Of a DNA stretch of 64,000 nucleotides, positions 42,574 through 51,602 are shown piece after piece. The position numbers were made by a program, and so were the translations under genes. Origin of the DNA: Taklimakanibacter lacteus (GTDB lineage: Bacteria > Pseudomonadota > Alphaproteobacteria > Rhizobiales > Aestuariivirgaceae); contig QOZQ01000001.1 in assembly GCA_003576695.1 (NCBI GenBank), positions 186,001 to 250,000 on the forward strand, given 5' to 3'. Numbering within the stretch: the stretch's first letter is position 1; each line of letters begins with the position of its first letter. The notes under the pieces are model-generated. The model was not told where the DNA came from and did no database searches. It worked only from the letters and a program-made list of their open reading frames with translations.

Positions 42574-43192
42574 GCCCATCCTGGATGAGGCGGATGATGG
42601 TCGTCTCGGCGTCGGCGAAGTGATTGCTGTTGCGGCCGAGCACGGCGCGGATCTGGATATCGAAATCGGCATAATGCTGGGTCATCGCCCAGATGGTGAA
42701 AATGAGGTGATAGGGGTCGATGGCGGCGATCTGCCCCCTGGCGATCCAGCCCTTGATGGTGCGCGCCGTCTCGTCCACCAGCAGCTTCATGGGGCCCGAG
42801 AGGAAGTCGCCGATGGCGGGTGCGCCATGCAGCATCTCATTGGCGAACAGCCGCGAGGCCTTGGGGTTGTCGCGCGACATGGCCATCTTGGCGCGGATAT
42901 AGCGGGCGATCTCGGACAAAGGCTCGCCTGTGGGATCAAGGCTCTTCAGGGGCACCAGCCAGTCGGCCAGGGTCTTTTCGAGGACGGCGCGATAGATGTC
43001 GTCCTTGCGGCGGAAATAATAGAGCAGATTGGGCTTCGACATGCCGGCGCGGTCGGCGATCTGGTCGACGGTCGAGCCGCGGTAGCCAAAGGCCGAAAAG
43101 ACCTCGAGCGCCGCCGCAAGGATGATGTCCTCGTTGATCGCCTGGATGCGGGTTTTGCCCGCAAGCTTCGGTTTGGGCTTTGGTTGCGCCAT
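42557..43192 (-). CDS. rutR: TetR-family regulator, RutR-like
   Basis: 211 residues, close to E. coli RutR (212). The HTH is STVDQIADRAGMSKPNLLYYFRRKDDIYRAVLE, and the C-terminal domain with ANEMLHGAPAI and WAMTQHYADFDIQI resembles the RutR ligand-binding domain, which senses uracil or thymine. A close match to the RutR operator lies 19 bp upstream of its start, in the gap shared with the importer operon. It is probably the repressor of the pyrimidine genes here. The N-terminus is Lys/Pro-rich (PKPKPKLAGK). Confidence 0.8.
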   Translation of the reverse strand: MAQPKPKPKLAGKTRIQAINEDIILAAALEVFSAFGYRGSTVDQIADRAGMSKPNLLYYFRRKDDIYRAVLEKTLADWLVPLKSLDPTGEPLSEIARYIRAKMAMSRDNPKASRLFANEMLHGAPAIGDFLSGPMKLLVDETARTIKGWIARGQIAAIDPYHLIFTIWAMTQHYADFDIQIRAVLGRNSNHFADAETTIIRLIQDGLRPRP

Positions 43193-43210
43193 GACCCATG
43201 GTGTTAATTC

Positions 43211-43239
43211 TTGATCAAATGGTCAATAGCGTTTAGCAT
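43211..43239 (+). promoter_or_regulatory. RutR operator overlapping the predicted importer promoter
   Basis: TTGATCAAATGGTCAA (43211-43226) matches the RutR consensus TTGACCA-NN-TGGTCAA at 13 of 14 fixed positions. On the plus strand TTGATC also serves as -35, with TAGCAT (43234-43239) 17 nt downstream, so bound regulator would cover the promoter of the ABC operon. It also lies 19 bp from the rutR start codon, allowing autoregulation. Confidence 0.75.
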
Positions 43240-43268
43240 CCTTTCCAACGAGTCTTAAAGAAAAAGGG

Positions 43269-43376
43269 GCGCGATCAGGAAAAGTGGATACCGGTTTTCC
43301 GTCCGATCGCGCGCCAAATATAGGTAACGATCACGTTTATCGCTTCAGGCCGCCCGGCCTGAAGCGATCGTGATCT
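43269..43376. repeat. RIME-like palindromic intergenic element, copy 2
   Basis: Inverse-oriented homologue of 12089-12196, with the same core (GGAAAAGTGGATACCGG) and the TTCAGGCCG/CGGCCTGAA hairpin. It lies in the leader between the RutR-controlled promoter and the importer ATPase gene, ending 13 nt before its start codon. Confidence 0.85.
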
Positions 43377-43388
43377 AGGGGAGGTTGA

Positions 43389-44174
43389 ATGGCGGCGGCG
43401 TCCGTTATCGAGGCGCGCGAGCTCAGTCTGACATTCGAGACGGCCGATGGGCCGGTCTATGCCCTGTCGAAAGTCAATCTCACCGTCCATGACGGGGATT
43501 TCGTGTCCTTCATCGGGCCGTCGGGCTGCGGCAAGACCACCTTGCTCAGGGTGATCGCCGATCTCGAACAGGCGAGTGAAGGCGCCATAACCGTCAATGG
43601 CATGACGCCGGAAGAGGCGCGGCGCCAGCGCGCCTATGGCTATGTGTTCCAGGCGCCGGCGCTCTATCCCTGGCGCACGATCGAGCGCAATGTGGCGCTG
43701 CCGCTCGAAATCATGGGCTTCGGCGCCACCGAGCGGGCCGAGCGCATCGCGCGCAATCTCGATCTCGTCAATCTCAGGGGCTTCGAGAAAAAGTTTCCCT
43801 GGCAGCTGTCGGGCGGCATGCAGCAGCGCGTCTCGATCGCGCGCGCCCTCGCCTTCGATCCCAAGCTCATGCTGATGGACGAGCCCTTCGGCGCGCTCGA
43901 CGAGATCGTGCGCGACAAGCTCAACCAGCAGCTGCTCGAACTCTGGGCGCGGACAAGGAAGACGGTGGTGTTCGTCACCCATTCGATCCCGGAAGCGGTG
44001 TTCCTGTCGAACCGCATCGTGGTCATGTCGCCGCGCCCGGGACGGATCATCGACGTCATCGAGACGAATTTCCCCAAGGACCGCACGCTCGATATCCGCG
44101 AGACGCCGGAATTCCTGAAAGTGGCGCATCGGGTGCGCGAGGGTCTGAGGCAAGGGCACTCCTATGAGGATTGA
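43389..44174 (+). CDS. ABC transporter ATP-binding protein (pyrimidine importer, NitT/TauT type)
   Basis: 261 residues. Walker [10 protein letters not shown] (43-51), signature [15 protein letters not shown], Walker [14 protein letters not shown] and the H-loop FVTHSIPEA are all intact. The protein matches the SsuB/TauB/ThiZ group that powers NMT1-type importers. First gene of the operon ATPase-permease-permease-binding protein-dihydropyrimidinase, under the RutR-type operator. The dihydropyrimidinase neighbour makes uracil, thymine or dihydropyrimidines the most likely cargo. Confidence 0.88.
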   Translation: MAAASVIEARELSLTFETADGPVYALSKVNLTVHDGDFVSFIGPSGCGKTTLLRVIADLEQASEGAITVNGMTPEEARRQRAYGYVFQAPALYPWRTIERNVALPLEIMGFGATERAERIARNLDLVNLRGFEKKFPWQLSGGMQQRVSIARALAFDPKLMLMDEPFGALDEIVRDKLNQQLLELWARTRKTVVFVTHSIPEAVFLSNRIVVMSPRPGRIIDVIETNFPKDRTLDIRETPEFLKVAHRVREGLRQGHSYED

Positions 44175-44187
44175 GCGGGGTGGATTC

Positions 44188-44316
44188 CCCTCCCCCTTTA
44201 GGGGTGGGGGGCTTGCAGTCTCCTTGACGCATGAGCTGCATCAGCAGCGCAGTGGGAATCAGCTTTGTGAGACCACCCGACCCCCACCCCCAACCCCTCC
44301 CCACAAGGGGGAGGGG
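44188..44316. repeat. Long palindromic repeat with CCCTCCCCCTTG ends, copy 2
   Basis: The same outer arms as 26703-26850 and 47270-47400 with an unrelated centre. It sits inside the importer operon between the ATPase and first permease gene, and can fold into a long hairpin in the mRNA. Confidence 0.88.
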
Positions 44317-44339
44317 AAAAAGAATGACCGGAGGGTCGT

Positions 44340-45248
44340 ATGATCCTCGCCGCCACCGTGACGCGCCCGTCCTTCACCGGTGCCCTCTTCGCCGGCTCGG
44401 CACTGCCGGTTGCCATCATCGTGCTTATCGTCCTGGTGGTCTGGTATGTGGCGGCGATCCCGATGAATGCCGTGCTGAGCCAGCCGCTGATCGATCAGGC
44501 CGGCGGCGGGCTTGCCAATACGCTGTCGATCTCATGGTCGCTGCCGCGCCCGGTGCTGCCGGCGCCGCATCAGGTCATGGCCGAATTATGGAACACCGTC
44601 TTCACGGTGGCGCCATGGCGGCCGCGGTCGCTCCTCTATCATTGCTGGGTGACGCTGTCCTCGACCTTGCTCGGCTTCATGCTGGGCACCATCCTCGGCG
44701 TCGCGCTTGCCATCGCGATCGTCCATGTGAAGGCGCTGAACCGCAGCCTGATGCCGTGGATCATCGCGTCGCAGACCATTCCCATCCTCGCCATCGCGCC
44801 GATGATCATCGTGGTGCTGGGCTCGATCGGGCTCACCGGCCTCGTGCCGAAATCGCTGATCTCGATGTATCTGTGCTTCTTCCCGGTCACCATCGGCATG
44901 GTGAAGGGGCTGACCTCGCCCGATCCGATGCAGCTCGACCTCATGCGCACCTATAATGCGGATGCATCGCAGGTGCTGTGGAAGCTGCGCTGGCCGGCTT
45001 CGGTGCCTTTTCTGTTCACCTCGCTCAAAGTGGCGATCGCCATCGCGCTGGTCGGCGCCATTGTCGGCGAGCTGCCGACCGGAGCCCAGGCCGGCATCGG
45101 GGCGCGCCTGCTCAATGGCTCCTATTACGGCCAGACCCAGCAGATCTGGGCGGCGCTCGTCGCCGCGGCGGTGATGTCGTCGGGCCTTGTCTGGCTGGTC
45201 GGCTTCATCGAGCGGCAAGTGGCGCGCGCCATGGGGGCGAAACCATGA
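44340..45248 (+). CDS. ABC transporter permease (pyrimidine importer)
   Basis: 302 residues with about seven membrane helices. The EAA-type loop LDLMRTYNADASQVLWKLRWPASVPFLFTSLKVAI contacts the ATPase. GGAGGG stands before the ATG. It overlaps the second permease gene by 4 nt. The extended N-terminus and a ~45-residue periplasmic segment before helix 2 distinguish it from the second permease, so the channel is a heterodimer. Confidence 0.87.
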   Translation: MILAATVTRPSFTGALFAGSALPVAIIVLIVLVVWYVAAIPMNAVLSQPLIDQAGGGLANTLSISWSLPRPVLPAPHQVMAELWNTVFTVAPWRPRSLLYHCWVTLSSTLLGFMLGTILGVALAIAIVHVKALNRSLMPWIIASQTIPILAIAPMIIVVLGSIGLTGLVPKSLISMYLCFFPVTIGMVKGLTSPDPMQLDLMRTYNADASQVLWKLRWPASVPFLFTSLKVAIAIALVGAIVGELPTGAQAGIGARLLNGSYYGQTQQIWAALVAAAVMSSGLVWLVGFIERQVARAMGAKP

Positions 45249-46216
45249 TCGCCGCCTTGCGCCACAAGCGGTTTGCCGCCATCGGCTTGCTCGCCCTATC
45301 GGGTCTGCTGCTGTGGCTGATGGCGCATCTGGTGACGGCGAGGCCCGGCATTCTCTTCTGGATCGGGGTGCTGGTGCTTTGGGCTCTTGTGTGGATCGGC
45401 AATGACGCCTTGTCGGGAATCCGGACGTCCTCGCCACTGACCACCAGGCTGCGCAACCTCGCCGTGCCCGCGATCTTCGGCCTGACCCTTCTGCTGCTGT
45501 GGCAGCTCGCCGTGAAAGGCTTCGGCATCCCGCTGGTGCTGCTGCCGGCGCCCTCCGACATCTGGAGCAAGCTCATCACCTCGCTGCCGACGCTCGCGGC
45601 CGATTTCGTGCAGACCTTCCTGCGCGCGGTGCTGCCCGGCTGGGCGCTGGGCTCGCTCGCCGGCTTCCTGGTGGCGGTCCTGTGTGACGCCTGGGGCTTC
45701 CTCAGGCGCGGGCTCCTGCCGCTCGGCAATCTCTTCGCGGCGCTGCCGATCGTCGGCGTGGCGCCGATCATGGTCATGTGGTTCGGCTTCGACTGGCACT
45801 CCAAAGTGGCCGTCGTCGTCGTCATGACCTTCTTTCCGATGCTGGTCAATACAGTGGCCGGGCTGCAGGCGGCGGGTCATCTCGAACGCGACCTGATGCG
45901 CTCCTATGGCGCCTCCTGGTTCGACACGCTCGTCAAGCTCAGGCTCCCGGCGGCGATGCCGTTCATCTTCAACGCGCTCAAGATCAACTCGACACTCGCC
46001 CTGATCGGGGCCATCGTAGCGGAATTCTTCGGAACCCCCATTGTCGGCATGGGCTTTCGCATCTCGACCGAGGTCGGCCGGCTTGGCCTCGACATGGTTT
46101 GGGCCGAAATCGCCGTCGCAGCCATCGCCGGTTCGGCCTTTTACGGGATCATTGCGCTGATCGAACGCGTAGTGACCTTCTGGCATCCGTCCTACCGGTC
46201 GCGCAAAGACCCGTAG
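45245..46216 (+). CDS. ABC transporter permease (pyrimidine importer)
   Basis: 323 residues, about eight membrane helices. The cytoplasmic EAA loop is LERDLMRSYGASWFDTLVKLRLPAAMPFIFNALKI. ATG 45245 overlaps the previous stop (ATGA); the longer open frame upstream lies within the first permease gene. Two N-terminal helices precede the transporter domain. With the preceding permease it forms the membrane part of the importer. Confidence 0.88.
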   Translation: MIAALRHKRFAAIGLLALSGLLLWLMAHLVTARPGILFWIGVLVLWALVWIGNDALSGIRTSSPLTTRLRNLAVPAIFGLTLLLLWQLAVKGFGIPLVLLPAPSDIWSKLITSLPTLAADFVQTFLRAVLPGWALGSLAGFLVAVLCDAWGFLRRGLLPLGNLFAALPIVGVAPIMVMWFGFDWHSKVAVVVVMTFFPMLVNTVAGLQAAGHLERDLMRSYGASWFDTLVKLRLPAAMPFIFNALKINSTLALIGAIVAEFFGTPIVGMGFRISTEVGRLGLDMVWAEIAVAAIAGSAFYGIIALIERVVTFWHPSYRSRKDP

Positions 46217-46244
46217 GCAAACAGGGAGAAGAGGAGACGTTCGC

Positions 46245-47258
46245 ATGAAGAAATTTCTGACGGCCGCGGTGGCAATCGTGGCCTTGGCGGCGGTCGCGGC
46301 CATCGCTTATTTTTACCTCGCGCCCGCCCCGACAAAGGGGGTGACGCTGCAGCTCAAATGGGTGACCCAGGCACAATTTGCCGGCTATTACGTGGCTCAG
46401 AAGCAGGGCTTCTACAAGGATGCCGGGCTCGAGGTCACGATCAAGCCGGGCGGACCCGACATCGCGCCGCCGCAGGTCATCGCCGGTGGCGGCGCCGATG
46501 TGATCATCGACTGGATGCCGTCGGCTCTCGCCTCGCGCGAGAAGGGCGTGCCGCTGGTCAATATCGCGCAGCCCTTCAAGCGCTCCGGCATGATGCTCAC
46601 CTGCCGCAAGGAGACCGGCATCACCAAGCCGGAAGACTTCAAGGGCAGGACGCTCGGCGTGTGGTTCTTCGGCAATGAATATCCCTTCCTGTCGTGGATG
46701 AGCCAGCTCAATATCCCGACCACCGGCGGGGCCGACGGCGTCAATGTGCTGAAGCAGGGCTTCAATGTCGATCCGCTCCTGCAGAAGCAGGCCGACTGCA
46801 TCTCGACGATGACCTACAATGAATATTGGCAGATCATCGAAGCGGGCGTGAAGCCGGAAGACCTGGTCGTGTTCAAATACGAGGACCAGGGTGTGGCGAC
46901 GCTCGAGGACGGTCTCTATGTGCTCGAGGACAAGCTCAAGGATCCGGCCTTCGTGACCACCATGGCGAAATTCGTCAAGGCGTCGATGAAGGGCTGGGAT
47001 TGGGCCCGCGAGCATCCGGATGATGCGGCCAAAATCGTGCTGGAGAATGATGCCACGGGCGCGCAGACAGAGGGCCACCAGAAGACGATGATGCAGGAGA
47101 TCAACAAGCTCACCGAAGGCTCGGACGGGACGCTCGATGTCGCCGCCGCCGACCGCACGGTCGACACGCTGATGAAGGGCGGTTCGGATCCGGTCATCAC
47201 CAAGAAGCCGGAAGGTGCGTGGTCGCCGGCGGTCACCGATGAAATGAAGAAGATGTAG
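46245..47258 (+). CDS. ABC transporter substrate-binding protein, NMT1/ThiY type
   Basis: 337 residues. An uncleaved anchor or signal (KKFLTAAVAIVALAAVAAIAYFY) precedes the binding domain, whose start TLQLKWVTQAQFAGYYVAQKQGFYKDAGLEV is the NMT1/THI5-like signature. Proteins of this type bind pyrimidine rings such as HMP, which fits the pyrimidine setting. Polar residues VIIDWMPS and the Tyr/Trp-rich stretch YNEYWQIIE may line the pocket. A palindromic repeat separates it from the dihydropyrimidinase gene. Confidence 0.87.
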   Translation: MKKFLTAAVAIVALAAVAAIAYFYLAPAPTKGVTLQLKWVTQAQFAGYYVAQKQGFYKDAGLEVTIKPGGPDIAPPQVIAGGGADVIIDWMPSALASREKGVPLVNIAQPFKRSGMMLTCRKETGITKPEDFKGRTLGVWFFGNEYPFLSWMSQLNIPTTGGADGVNVLKQGFNVDPLLQKQADCISTMTYNEYWQIIEAGVKPEDLVVFKYEDQGVATLEDGLYVLEDKLKDPAFVTTMAKFVKASMKGWDWAREHPDDAAKIVLENDATGAQTEGHQKTMMQEINKLTEGSDGTLDVAAADRTVDTLMKGGSDPVITKKPEGAWSPAVTDEMKKM

Positions 47259-47269
47259 GCATACGCATT

Positions 47270-47400
47270 CCCCTCCCCCTTGTGGGGAGGGGTTAGGGGT
47301 GGGGGTCTGGCGGTCTTTCCGTGTTTCTTTGGCAGCACGCGGAGAGACCACCCGACCCCCACCCGGCGCTACGCGCCACCCTCCCCGCAAGGGGGAGGGT
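47270..47400. repeat. Long palindromic repeat with CCCTCCCCCTTG ends, copy 3
   Basis: Third copy of the family, 11 nt after the binding-protein stop and 26 nt before the dihydropyrimidinase start. It could protect the upstream mRNA or reduce read-through into the enzyme gene. Confidence 0.9.
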
Positions 47401-47426
47401 AAAGTTTCGAGATAGGGAGTTGTGTC

Positions 47427-48884
47427 ATGTCCATTCTCATCCGCGGCGGCACTGTCGTGAATCATGATCATTCGCGGCGCGCCGATGTGCTCATCGATGA
47501 AGGCCGCATCGTCGCGGTGGGCGAGAAGCTCGAGGCGCCGGGCAAGGCAGAGGTCATCGATGCGGGCGGCCTCTATGTGATGCCGGGCGGCATCGACCCC
47601 CATACCCACATGGAGCTCATGTTCATGGGCACCGTGTCGGCGGACGATTTCGAATGGGGCACCAAGGCCGCTCTTTCCGGCGGCACCACCATGATCGTCG
47701 ATTTCTGCATTCCGGCCCCCAAGCAGTCGATGCTCGCCGCCTATCAGGACTGGCGGCGCAAGGCCGAGAAGGCGGCCTCCGACTATTCCTTCCATATGGC
47801 GGTGACCTGGTGGGACAAGCAGGTCTTCGACGAGATGGAAACGGTGGTGAAGACCTATGGCATCAACACCTTCAAGCATTTCATGGCCTATAAGGGCGCG
47901 CTCATGGTCAATGACGATGAGCTCTATCACTCCTTCTCGCGCTGCGCCGGGCTCGGCGCCATGCCGCTCGTCCATGCCGAGAATGGCGACGTCGTCTTCC
48001 GCATGCAGGCCGATCTCCTGGCGCAAGGCATCACCGGTCCCGAAGGCCACGCCTATTCGCGCCCGCCCGAGGTCGAGGGCGAGGCCACCAACCGCGCCAT
48101 CATGATCGCCGACATGGCGGGCTGCCCGCTCTATGTCGTCCACACTTCCTGCCGCGACGCGCATGAGGCGATCAAGCGGGCGCGCGAAGCGGGAAAACGC
48201 GTCTATGGCGAGCCGCTCATCCAGCATCTGACCCTCGATGAGGACGAGTACCGCAACAAGGACTGGGACTATGCGGCAAGGCGGGTGATGTCGCCCCCGT
48301 TCAGGCCGAAGAAGCACCAGGAGTCGCTGTGGGCCGGGCTGCAGTCAGGCTCGCTGCAGGTGGTGGCGACCGATCACTGCTCCTTCACCACCGAGCAGAA
48401 GCGCATGGGCGCGAAGGACTTCACCCGGATCCCCAACGGCACGGGCGGCCTCGAGGACCGCATGCCGGTGCTGTGGACGGCCGGCGTCAATTCGGGGCGC
48501 CTCACCAAGGAGGAGTTCGTCGCCGTCACCTCCGCCAATATCGCGCGCATCCTCAACATGTATCCGAAGAAGGGCCGCGTCGATGTCGGCTCGGATGCCG
48601 ATCTCGTCCTGTGGGATCCGAACAAGACCAAGACGATCTCGGCCAAGACGCAAGTGAGCCGTATCGATTACAATGTCTTCGAGGGCTATCAGGTGACCGG
48701 CCTGCCGGTCAGCGTGCTGTCGCGCGGGCGCATCGCCTGGAAGGACGGCGATCTCAGGGCCAAGGCGGGCGACGGCGATTTCGTGCGCCGCGATCCCTAT
48801 CCGGCCGTCCATGTCGCCAACTCGACCTGGCGCGAGATCAACAAGCCGCGTGCAGTGAAGCGGGCAGGGGCGGTGACGCCGTAG
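47427..48884 (+). CDS. hydA: Dihydropyrimidinase (D-hydantoinase)
   Basis: 485 residues. The binuclear zinc site is complete and in the usual positions: His59 and His61 (DPHTHME), carboxylated Lys150 (NTFKHFMAYKG), His183, His239 and Asp316 (ATDHCSF). It hydrolyses 5,6-dihydrouracil or dihydrothymine to N-carbamoyl-beta-amino acids, the step after PreTA. Last recognised gene of the RutR-linked importer operon. GAGATAGGGAG precedes the ATG. Its product is the substrate of the carbamoylase at 51.8 kb. Confidence 0.95.
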   Translation: MSILIRGGTVVNHDHSRRADVLIDEGRIVAVGEKLEAPGKAEVIDAGGLYVMPGGIDPHTHMELMFMGTVSADDFEWGTKAALSGGTTMIVDFCIPAPKQSMLAAYQDWRRKAEKAASDYSFHMAVTWWDKQVFDEMETVVKTYGINTFKHFMAYKGALMVNDDELYHSFSRCAGLGAMPLVHAENGDVVFRMQADLLAQGITGPEGHAYSRPPEVEGEATNRAIMIADMAGCPLYVVHTSCRDAHEAIKRAREAGKRVYGEPLIQHLTLDEDEYRNKDWDYAARRVMSPPFRPKKHQESLWAGLQSGSLQVVATDHCSFTTEQKRMGAKDFTRIPNGTGGLEDRMPVLWTAGVNSGRLTKEEFVAVTSANIARILNMYPKKGRVDVGSDADLVLWDPNKTKTISAKTQVSRIDYNVFEGYQVTGLPVSVLSRGRIAWKDGDLRAKAGDGDFVRRDPYPAVHVANSTWREINKPRAVKRAGAVTP

Positions 48885-49119
48885 ACGATAGACCTGTAAA
48901 GTCGTGTTGACACTGTTCGTCACAAGGCCAGGCGACAAGAATCACCCCGCTGTCGCCTGCCGCTGCGCAATACGGAAGTCTGATTGGGAGGCTTCGCACT
49001 CGATCAAGTGTGAGGCGAGCCGGGCTGCCTGGAGCGCGTTCTTTGGCGAGCTCAGGGTGCACAACAGGCAATGGCAGCAGTGATGAAGTGATGAACAGGG
49101 CCTGGGCCGTAAAGACCGG

Positions 49120-50019
49120 TCAGGACTTCTCCGCGCCAACGTGCCTGACGCAGTTTTTGGCGGCAGGCGTCATTTTGCACAGCTGATTTGCAACCAGGCT
49201 GCGCGCGCTGTCGAGACTGGTGATGAGGCCCGTGAACAACGCCTCTTCGCCGGATACGAAATAGACAGATCCCGGTCGTGCCTTGGTGAAGAGCGCCAGA
49301 TAGCCATTGCCGACGCCCATCTTTCCGGCATAGGCGCGCAGCTTCTTCCAGGAGGCTTTGTCGAGTTTCGATGTAGTATAGCTCCTGAGCGTCTCGCGCT
49401 TGATGACCTTTCGGCTGAGTACCTTCTTCTTGCCTTTCACGATGCGGTAGCGTTCCTGATAGGTAATGCGCTGGTCGGTCATGGGCGTGCTGAATTCGGT
49501 GGTTCCCAGAGAAGCACCGGCCGCCAACCGCTTGCGTCCTCCGGTGATGGCAAGGAGGCAGGCGGCAAGGCAATAAGCACGCCAAGCGAAAGGAGTGCCG
49601 TAATATCGCCCCTTTTGCCGGGCTGTCACATTGCAAGTCCGGTCGCCGGGCCAACAGCCGGCAAAAAATGTCCAGCCTACGCCGACATCGAGCTTGCGAG
49701 TGCGGATGATCTCGCCCAGAGCGAGGGCTGCTTCGACATCGCCGCCGGGAGATGTCATAAGAATGGGCAGCTGGCTTCCTCCGGCCTGCTTGAGCGCCTT
49801 CCTGAGCAAGGAAGGAGTTTGCGCGGTTATCACGCCTTCCGCAGAAATCCATTGCGGGCAGTTCGGTTCACACCCGTTCACATGACTGCGGACTATAACG
49901 AAGCGCATGGCCGGTCCGGCACTCATATCCGGCTGCCGTTTCGATTTTCCAGCCGCTTCCGCCAGACCGGGCGAGGTGATTGCGGTCATCACACAGATCA
50001 GCAGGACAAGGGCGCGCAT
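49120..50019 (-). CDS. Secreted ClpP-fold-like hypothetical protein
   Basis: 299 residues. A signal peptide ends near residue 21 (SPGLAEA). The region ILMTSPGGDVEAALALGEIIRTRKLDVGVGWT and the later CLAACLLAITGGRKR recall the COG3904-type periplasmic proteins with a ClpP/crotonase-like fold. The motif normally written (C)xSAC reads LAAC, so the presumed nucleophile Ser is Ala. Six or more cysteines suggest disulfides. No functional context: it lies between the pyrimidine operon and a convergent-oriented oxygenase gene. Function unknown. Confidence 0.7.
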   Translation of the reverse strand: MRALVLLICVMTAITSPGLAEAAGKSKRQPDMSAGPAMRFVIVRSHVNGCEPNCPQWISAEGVITAQTPSLLRKALKQAGGSQLPILMTSPGGDVEAALALGEIIRTRKLDVGVGWTFFAGCWPGDRTCNVTARQKGRYYGTPFAWRAYCLAACLLAITGGRKRLAAGASLGTTEFSTPMTDQRITYQERYRIVKGKKKVLSRKVIKRETLRSYTTSKLDKASWKKLRAYAGKMGVGNGYLALFTKARPGSVYFVSGEEALFTGLITSLDSARSLVANQLCKMTPAAKNCVRHVGAEKS

Positions 50020-50057
50020 GAAGCAAGCTTACACGGTTTCCGCCCGATGCGAAGGGC

Positions 50058-50675
50058 TCAGCCGATCACAAGATTAAAGCTCACGCTGATGCGCTCGCCC
50101 TCCGCCCGGTTGAGCGGAACCTCGTGGCGAAGCCAGCTTTCCCACAGGATCAGGGCGCCGGGGGCGGGCTCGGCGCTGACATAGGTGCGCAAGGGCCGCG
50201 GCGCCGAGGCCTTGCGCGGCGGCGCCGCCATCATCATGGCGTGGCGCGGATCCTCGAAGACGATGGGACCCGCACCTTCCGGCGTTTTCACGTAATAGGT
50301 GCCGCTCAGCACCGCATTGGTGTGGAGATGCGAGCTGTGCGAGCCGCCTTCCGGGAGGATGTTCACCCACATCGAATCGCACAATGGCCTGCCGCCGCGC
50401 AGGTCCCAATGGAGATCCTTCGCGAAACGGGCCGCGTGCCGCTCGATCAGGCGCCTGAGGCGCGCAAAGGGCGGGCTGCGGTCGGGCAGGTCGGCCAGCG
50501 AGCCATAGGACGTATAGCCGGCATAGCCGTGCTTCGCGCACCAGCGCCGCCCGGCGAGGTCGGTCTCGGCCAGCGCGAAGGCAGCCTGCTCGAGCTCATG
50601 GTTGAGCCGGCCCGAGCCCGCAAGGGTGGCGCGAAAGATGAGGGTCGGAAACAGACTTTCTATGTGATCCGGCAT
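50058..50675 (-). CDS. Putative 2OG-Fe(II) oxygenase (TIGR02466-like)
   Basis: 205 residues. SMWVNILPEGGSHSSHLHTNAVLSGTYYVKTP includes the metal-binding His/His pair, and LRHEVPLNRAEGERISVSFNL holds the distal His and the 2-oxoglutarate Arg. GALILWESWL lies just before it. This matches small predicted phytanoyl/prolyl-hydroxylase-like enzymes of unknown substrate. ATG 50675 begins the conserved ESLFPTLIFRA; the open frame upstream is antisense to the transglycosylase gene. Confidence 0.82.
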   Translation of the reverse strand: MPDHIESLFPTLIFRATLAGSGRLNHELEQAAFALAETDLAGRRWCAKHGYAGYTSYGSLADLPDRSPPFARLRRLIERHAARFAKDLHWDLRGGRPLCDSMWVNILPEGGSHSSHLHTNAVLSGTYYVKTPEGAGPIVFEDPRHAMMMAAPPRKASAPRPLRTYVSAEPAPGALILWESWLRHEVPLNRAEGERISVSFNLVIG

Positions 50676-50789
50676 CCGATTGCCATGCCACGGCAAGCCC
50701 CTGGGCGCAATCCATCGCGACGGTGACAAAGGCGCGGCTTGATGGCAATGTCGGCGTCCCCGAAACAGTGGTGAAAGGCGGAGGACGGC

Positions 50790-51602
50790 ATGAGGCTCGG
50801 CAAGTGGGTGGCGATCGTGGCCGGCGCGGCAGCGCTGGCCGTAAGCGCAAGCGTGGCGCAGGCCGCGAGATGCAGCAGCACAGGCTCGAATTTCGAGAAC
50901 TGGAAGCGATCGTTCAGCGCCGAAGCCAAGCAGAAAGGCATCAAGCCCAAGGCGCTTGCCGCCCTCATGAACACGAGTTATTCCACCGCCACCATCCGCG
51001 CCGACCGCGGCCAGCACAGCTTCAAGCTGTCGCTCTCGGCCTTCATGGCCAAGCGCGGGGCGCCCGCCATCGTGTCGCGCGGCCGTGCGCTCAAGAAATC
51101 CAATGCCGCGCTCTTTGCCTCCATCGAGAAGCGCTATGGCGTGCCGCCCGGCCCGCTGCTTGCCATCTGGGGCATGGAGACCGGCTTCGGCAATGTCACC
51201 GGCAACCAGAACACGCTCTCGGCCGTGGCGACGCTCGCCTATGACTGCCGCCGCACCGAGTATTTCACCGAGCAGCTCTATGCGGCGCTGGCGCTTATCG
51301 ACCGGGGCACGCTCTCGGCATCGGCGCGCGGCGCCATGCATGGCGAAGTCGGGCACACCCAGTTCCTGCCCAAGAATGTCCGGCTCTTTGGCGCGGATGG
51401 CGATGGTGACGGGCGCATCAATCTGAACTCCAAGGCCGATGCGCTGGCCTCGACCGCCAATTTCCTCAAAGGCCATGGCTGGGTGAGGGGCCAGGGCTAT
51501 CAGCCGGGCCAGACGAATTTCGGCGCCATCCAGGGCTGGAACGCGGCGACCGTCTACCAGAAAGCCATCGCGATCATGGGCAAGCAGATCGATGGACGAT
51601 AG
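50790..51602 (+). CDS. Lytic murein transglycosylase, MltB/SLT_2 family
   Basis: 270 residues. A signal peptide ends near residue 26 (VAQAA). The catalytic Glu130 is in IWGMETGFGNVTGNQ; GEVGHTQFLPKNVRLFGADGDGDGRINL is the second conserved block. It cleaves peptidoglycan glycan strands with formation of 1,6-anhydro-muramic ends in the periplasm. There is no lipobox, so it is soluble. GGAGG lies upstream. It overlaps a small membrane-protein gene by 11 nt. Confidence 0.92.
   Translation: MRLGKWVAIVAGAAALAVSASVAQAARCSSTGSNFENWKRSFSAEAKQKGIKPKALAALMNTSYSTATIRADRGQHSFKLSLSAFMAKRGAPAIVSRGRALKKSNAALFASIEKRYGVPPGPLLAIWGMETGFGNVTGNQNTLSAVATLAYDCRRTEYFTEQLYAALALIDRGTLSASARGAMHGEVGHTQFLPKNVRLFGADGDGDGRINLNSKADALASTANFLKGHGWVRGQGYQPGQTNFGAIQGWNAATVYQKAIAIMGKQIDGR

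Noticed and set aside
26703-47400. Repeat families considered as insertion-sequence ends
   Set aside because: No transposase frame or target-site duplication is seen, the elements are 100-150 bp and wholly palindromic, so they are better explained as intergenic palindromic repeats.
46149-48317. A 722-codon minus-strand frame over the binding-protein and dihydropyrimidinase genes
   Set aside because: It runs through two clear genes and a non-coding palindromic repeat, and shows no domain.
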